Of a DNA stretch of 33,249 nt, positions 31,326 to 33,249 are shown one piece after another. The stretch is from Micromonospora endophytica (GTDB lineage Bacteria; Actinomycetota; Actinomycetes; Mycobacteriales; Micromonosporaceae), in assembly GCF_003236305.1 (NCBI RefSeq), contig NZ_POTX01000038.1:1-33249 (forward strand). The letters are read 5' to 3'. The notes below the pieces were generated by a model, which saw nothing but the letters and a program-made list of their open reading frames with translations, made no database searches and was not told where the DNA came from. The translations under genes were made by a program, and so were the position numbers. Positions within the stretch are counted from its first letter, which is position 1. Every line of letters begins with the position of its first letter.

Positions 31326-32072
31326 ATGGACCTGCCGCGAAGCTTCGTCATCCGCGAGGGCGACCTCCGCATCCTCAACCCGTTCGACGCCGGCAAGCTG
31401 GACACCCTGGGGCGGGCGCTGAAACTCGCACCCGGCACATCGATCCTCGACCTGTGCAGCGGCAAGGGTGAACTGCTCTGCACCTGGGCCCGCGATCACG
31501 GTGTGTTCGGCACCGGCGTCGACATCAGCACCGCCTTCACCGCCGCCGCCCGGCAACGGGCAGCCGAGCTGGGCGTGACCGACCAGGTCCGCTTCGTGCA
31601 CGGCGATGCCGCGTCGTACGTACCCGACGAGTCGGTCGACGTGGCGGCGTGCGTCGGTGCGACCTGGATCGGCGACGGTGTTCCCGGCACCCTGGAGATC
31701 CTGGCGCGCTGGCTGCGTCCGGGTGGGATGGCGCTCGTCGGCGAGCCGTACTGGCGGATCGACCCACCCGACCAGGCGACCGTCGAGGCTTGCCACGCCA
31801 CCAGCCGCGACGACTTCCGGGACCTGCCCGGCCTGGTCGGCCTCTTCGGTGAGCTGGGCTGGGACGTGGTCGAGATGGTGTTGGCCGACCAGGACAGTTG
31901 GGACCGTTACTCGGCGGCGCACTGGCTCAACCTGCGCCGGTGGCTGGACGACAATCCGCAGGACCCGCTCGCCGCCGAACTGCGGCAGGAGTTGACCGAG
32001 GATCCACTGCGCCATGTCCGCTATCGCCGTGACCACCTGGGCTGGGGCGTCTTCGCGCTGATCCGCCGCTGA
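31326..32072 (+). CDS. SAM-dependent methyltransferase
   Basis: This 248-residue class I methyltransferase has motif I, ILDLCSGKGELLCTWARDHG (from 40), then VDISTAFTAAARQRA and VRFVHGDAASYVPDESVDVAACVGA. The C-terminal half has DDFRDLPGLVGLFGELGWDVVEMVLADQDSWDRYSA, seen in small-molecule methyltransferases of unknown target. It stands alone, 52 bases after the previous gene. Confidence 0.82.
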   Translation: MDLPRSFVIREGDLRILNPFDAGKLDTLGRALKLAPGTSILDLCSGKGELLCTWARDHGVFGTGVDISTAFTAAARQRAAELGVTDQVRFVHGDAASYVPDESVDVAACVGATWIGDGVPGTLEILARWLRPGGMALVGEPYWRIDPPDQATVEACHATSRDDFRDLPGLVGLFGELGWDVVEMVLADQDSWDRYSAAHWLNLRRWLDDNPQDPLAAELRQELTEDPLRHVRYRRDHLGWGVFALIRR

Positions 32073-32173
32073 CCCGGGCCGGGGCGCGGTTCCGGCCGTG
32101 GCCGTCGGTTGCTCCACCACTCGGCGGATCGATGCCTGTGCCACGGGAGATCGGACGGTATGGCACCGTGTGT

Positions 32174-32221
32174 CCGGTGCCGGTGCCGGTGCCGGTGCCG
32201 GTGCCGGTGCCGGTGCCGGTG
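32174..32221. repeat. eight tandem copies of a 6-bp unit
   Basis: CCGGTG is repeated eight times without a mismatch. It lies in the 185-base gap before the beta-lactamase-like gene, 36 bases from its ATG. Read in the three frames it gives Pro-Val, Gly-Ala and Arg-Cys dipeptides, none with support as protein. The rest of the gap holds nothing I can name. Confidence 0.9.
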
Positions 32222-32257
32222 TCCGCCGGCCGGACCGCGATTCAGGGGGAGTGGCGA

Positions 32258-33249
32258 ATGACCAAACAGGTGAGTCGTCGAGCTGCGATCGGGATCGGCG
32301 CGGCAACGGCGGCGCTGGTGGCGACACCGCGCAGTGCCACGGCGGCACCGGGTGCCAACGCGGCAGGTGTCGCGGCTGGCACCGCCGCTCAGCCGACGCC
32401 GGTTCTGATCCGGCGGGTCTACCAGGACCAGAAGGCGCGAGCCGGTGGCGCGTGGCACTCGCACGTCGCGATGGTCAACGCCACCGGCGGGCTCGACGTC
32501 GTGGTGGACGACGACGCGGACCGGGTGACGCATGGCTACAGCGTGCAGAAGCTGGCGGTCGCGGTGGCCGTCATGGACAAGATCGATCGTGGTGAGCTGC
32601 GGCTCGACCAGCGGCTCGACCTGACCGCCGACATCATCCTCGGCGGTAGTGGGATCTACTTCCTCCAGACCGTCTGGGGCGACGAGGTCACGGTGGCGAA
32701 CTTCCTCACCGCGCTGCTGCTGGTCTCCGACAACACTGCGGTGCGGATGTGTGGCCGGGTGGTGCCGGCACTGGAGATCAACCAGATCCTCGCTGCCAAG
32801 GGCTTCACCCACACCCGGGTGGAGCCGGTGGCCAACCCGAACCGCTTCTTCCTCGGCGTGACCACTCCTCGGGAGACCCACGACCTGCTCTGGCGGCTGG
32901 CCAACAAGACCCTGCTGTCGACCCGCTCCAGCGACTTCCTGCTGGGCATCCTGCGCTGGATCAACGGCTACCACGACGGGATCCGCCGTGACATGTCCTC
33001 GGCCGAGCGCAGCCGGGTCGCCACGAAGTACGGCGCGGACTACGACACGCGGGGTGCCGCCCGGCACGAGGCCGGCATCATGTTCGACCCGACCGGCGCG
33101 CCGACGCTGACCTACGCGTTCTTCGCCGACTCCCTCGGCGACCTGGACAACTACGGCGGAACCCACCCGGCGGTCCGGGCCCACGCCGTCCTCGGCCGCA
33201 CCATGTTCGACGCCATCCCGAAGAGAGAGGGGTGGGGGCTAGGCGGGGG
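32258..33249 (+). CDS. Tat-exported class A beta-lactamase-like serine hydrolase (3' end beyond window)
   Basis: The frame is open from ATG 32258 to the window end (330 codons and 2 bases), so the gene continues to the right. The N-terminus has a twin-arginine signal (SRRAAIGIGAATAALVA, cut near ATAA). The beta-lactamase fold motifs are SVQK (95-98, the serine nucleophile and lysine), SDN (157-159) and EPVAN (189-193, the ExxxN position of class A). The third motif, KTG/KSG, is not seen: the matching region reads RHEAGIMFD (269-277). AGGGGGAG precedes the start. It may be a lactam-inactive serine hydrolase of the class A fold, or a beta-lactamase with an altered active site. Confidence 0.78.
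   Translation, partial: MTKQVSRRAAIGIGAATAALVATPRSATAAPGANAAGVAAGTAAQPTPVLIRRVYQDQKARAGGAWHSHVAMVNATGGLDVVVDDDADRVTHGYSVQKLAVAVAVMDKIDRGELRLDQRLDLTADIILGGSGIYFLQTVWGDEVTVANFLTALLLVSDNTAVRMCGRVVPALEINQILAAKGFTHTRVEPVANPNRFFLGVTTPRETHDLLWRLANKTLLSTRSSDFLLGILRWINGYHDGIRRDMSSAERSRVATKYGADYDTRGAARHEAGIMFDPTGAPTLTYAFFADSLGDLDNYGGTHPAVRAHAVLGRTMFDAIPKREGWGLGG

Noticed and set aside
32098..32595. A frame reading the hexamer array as Gly-Ala repeats
   Set aside because: It is in a different frame from the beta-lactamase-like protein, which has a good start, a Tat signal and catalytic motifs over the same bases.
1..33249. tRNA or rRNA genes
   Set aside because: I looked for T-loop and anticodon-arm patterns and rRNA-like segments and found none with supporting cloverleaf pairing.

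Overview
The window is very GC-rich with many GTG/TTG starts, overlapping stop/start junctions and probable leaderless promoters. Together with a 63-bp dispersed repeat carrying GGGNCCCC and TTAAC blocks, a SAM-IV-type riboswitch and an RRHVD-type leader peptide, it points to an actinobacterium. I suspect the Micromonosporaceae (Micromonospora-like); the family-level call is inference. It is chromosomal in character: no transposase, integrase, rRNA, tRNA or CRISPR array was found.

Layout. 1-2.7 kb: a Phd/YefM-like small protein, a membrane-anchored solute-binding-fold protein and an overlapping polytopic membrane protein. 2.7-3.2 kb: smpB on the minus strand. 3.2-8.2 kb: a sulfur-themed block with a 47-residue membrane peptide and a YeiH-type (putative sulfate/sulfite) transporter, a minus-strand unit of a 25-codon ORF, an SBP56/methanethiol-oxidase-type protein and a small polytopic membrane protein, and a divergent ssuD alkanesulfonate monooxygenase. 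8.2-13.9 kb: a NUDIX hydrolase, a glycogen-debranching-type enzyme with an SCP2-like protein, a flavin amine oxidase, a leader ORF with a terminator ahead of a TraR/DksA zinc-finger protein, and an RsbW-like ATPase. 14.0-17.1 kb: a TetR / Baeyer-Villiger monooxygenase / SDR operon. 17.3-18.8 kb: glpK. 18.8-22.4 kb: a TetR protein with an extra C-terminal HTH, divergent from a two-gene ABC exporter, bracketed by two copies of the 63-bp repeat. 22.6-25.4 kb: a polar-amino-acid-type ABC importer preceded by a SAM-IV-like riboswitch and a cysteine-containing leader peptide, so probably a sulfur amino acid importer. 25.7-30.3 kb: ureABCFGD without ureE. 30.3-33.2 kb: a maleylpyruvate-isomerase-like fusion protein, a methyltransferase and the start of a Tat-exported class A beta-lactamase-like protein that runs off the window.

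The most interesting theme is sulfur. The yeiH-like promoter and the SBP56/ssuD divergent region carry the same CCTA-N9-TAGG element followed 2-3 bases later by TATGGGT. Further along, the ABC importer has a stacked SAM-IV plus leader-peptide control region. Together these suggest that genes for sulfonate breakdown, methanethiol oxidation, sulfur anion transport and sulfur amino acid uptake respond to sulfur status through at least two layers. This is inferred from the sequence and has not been tested.
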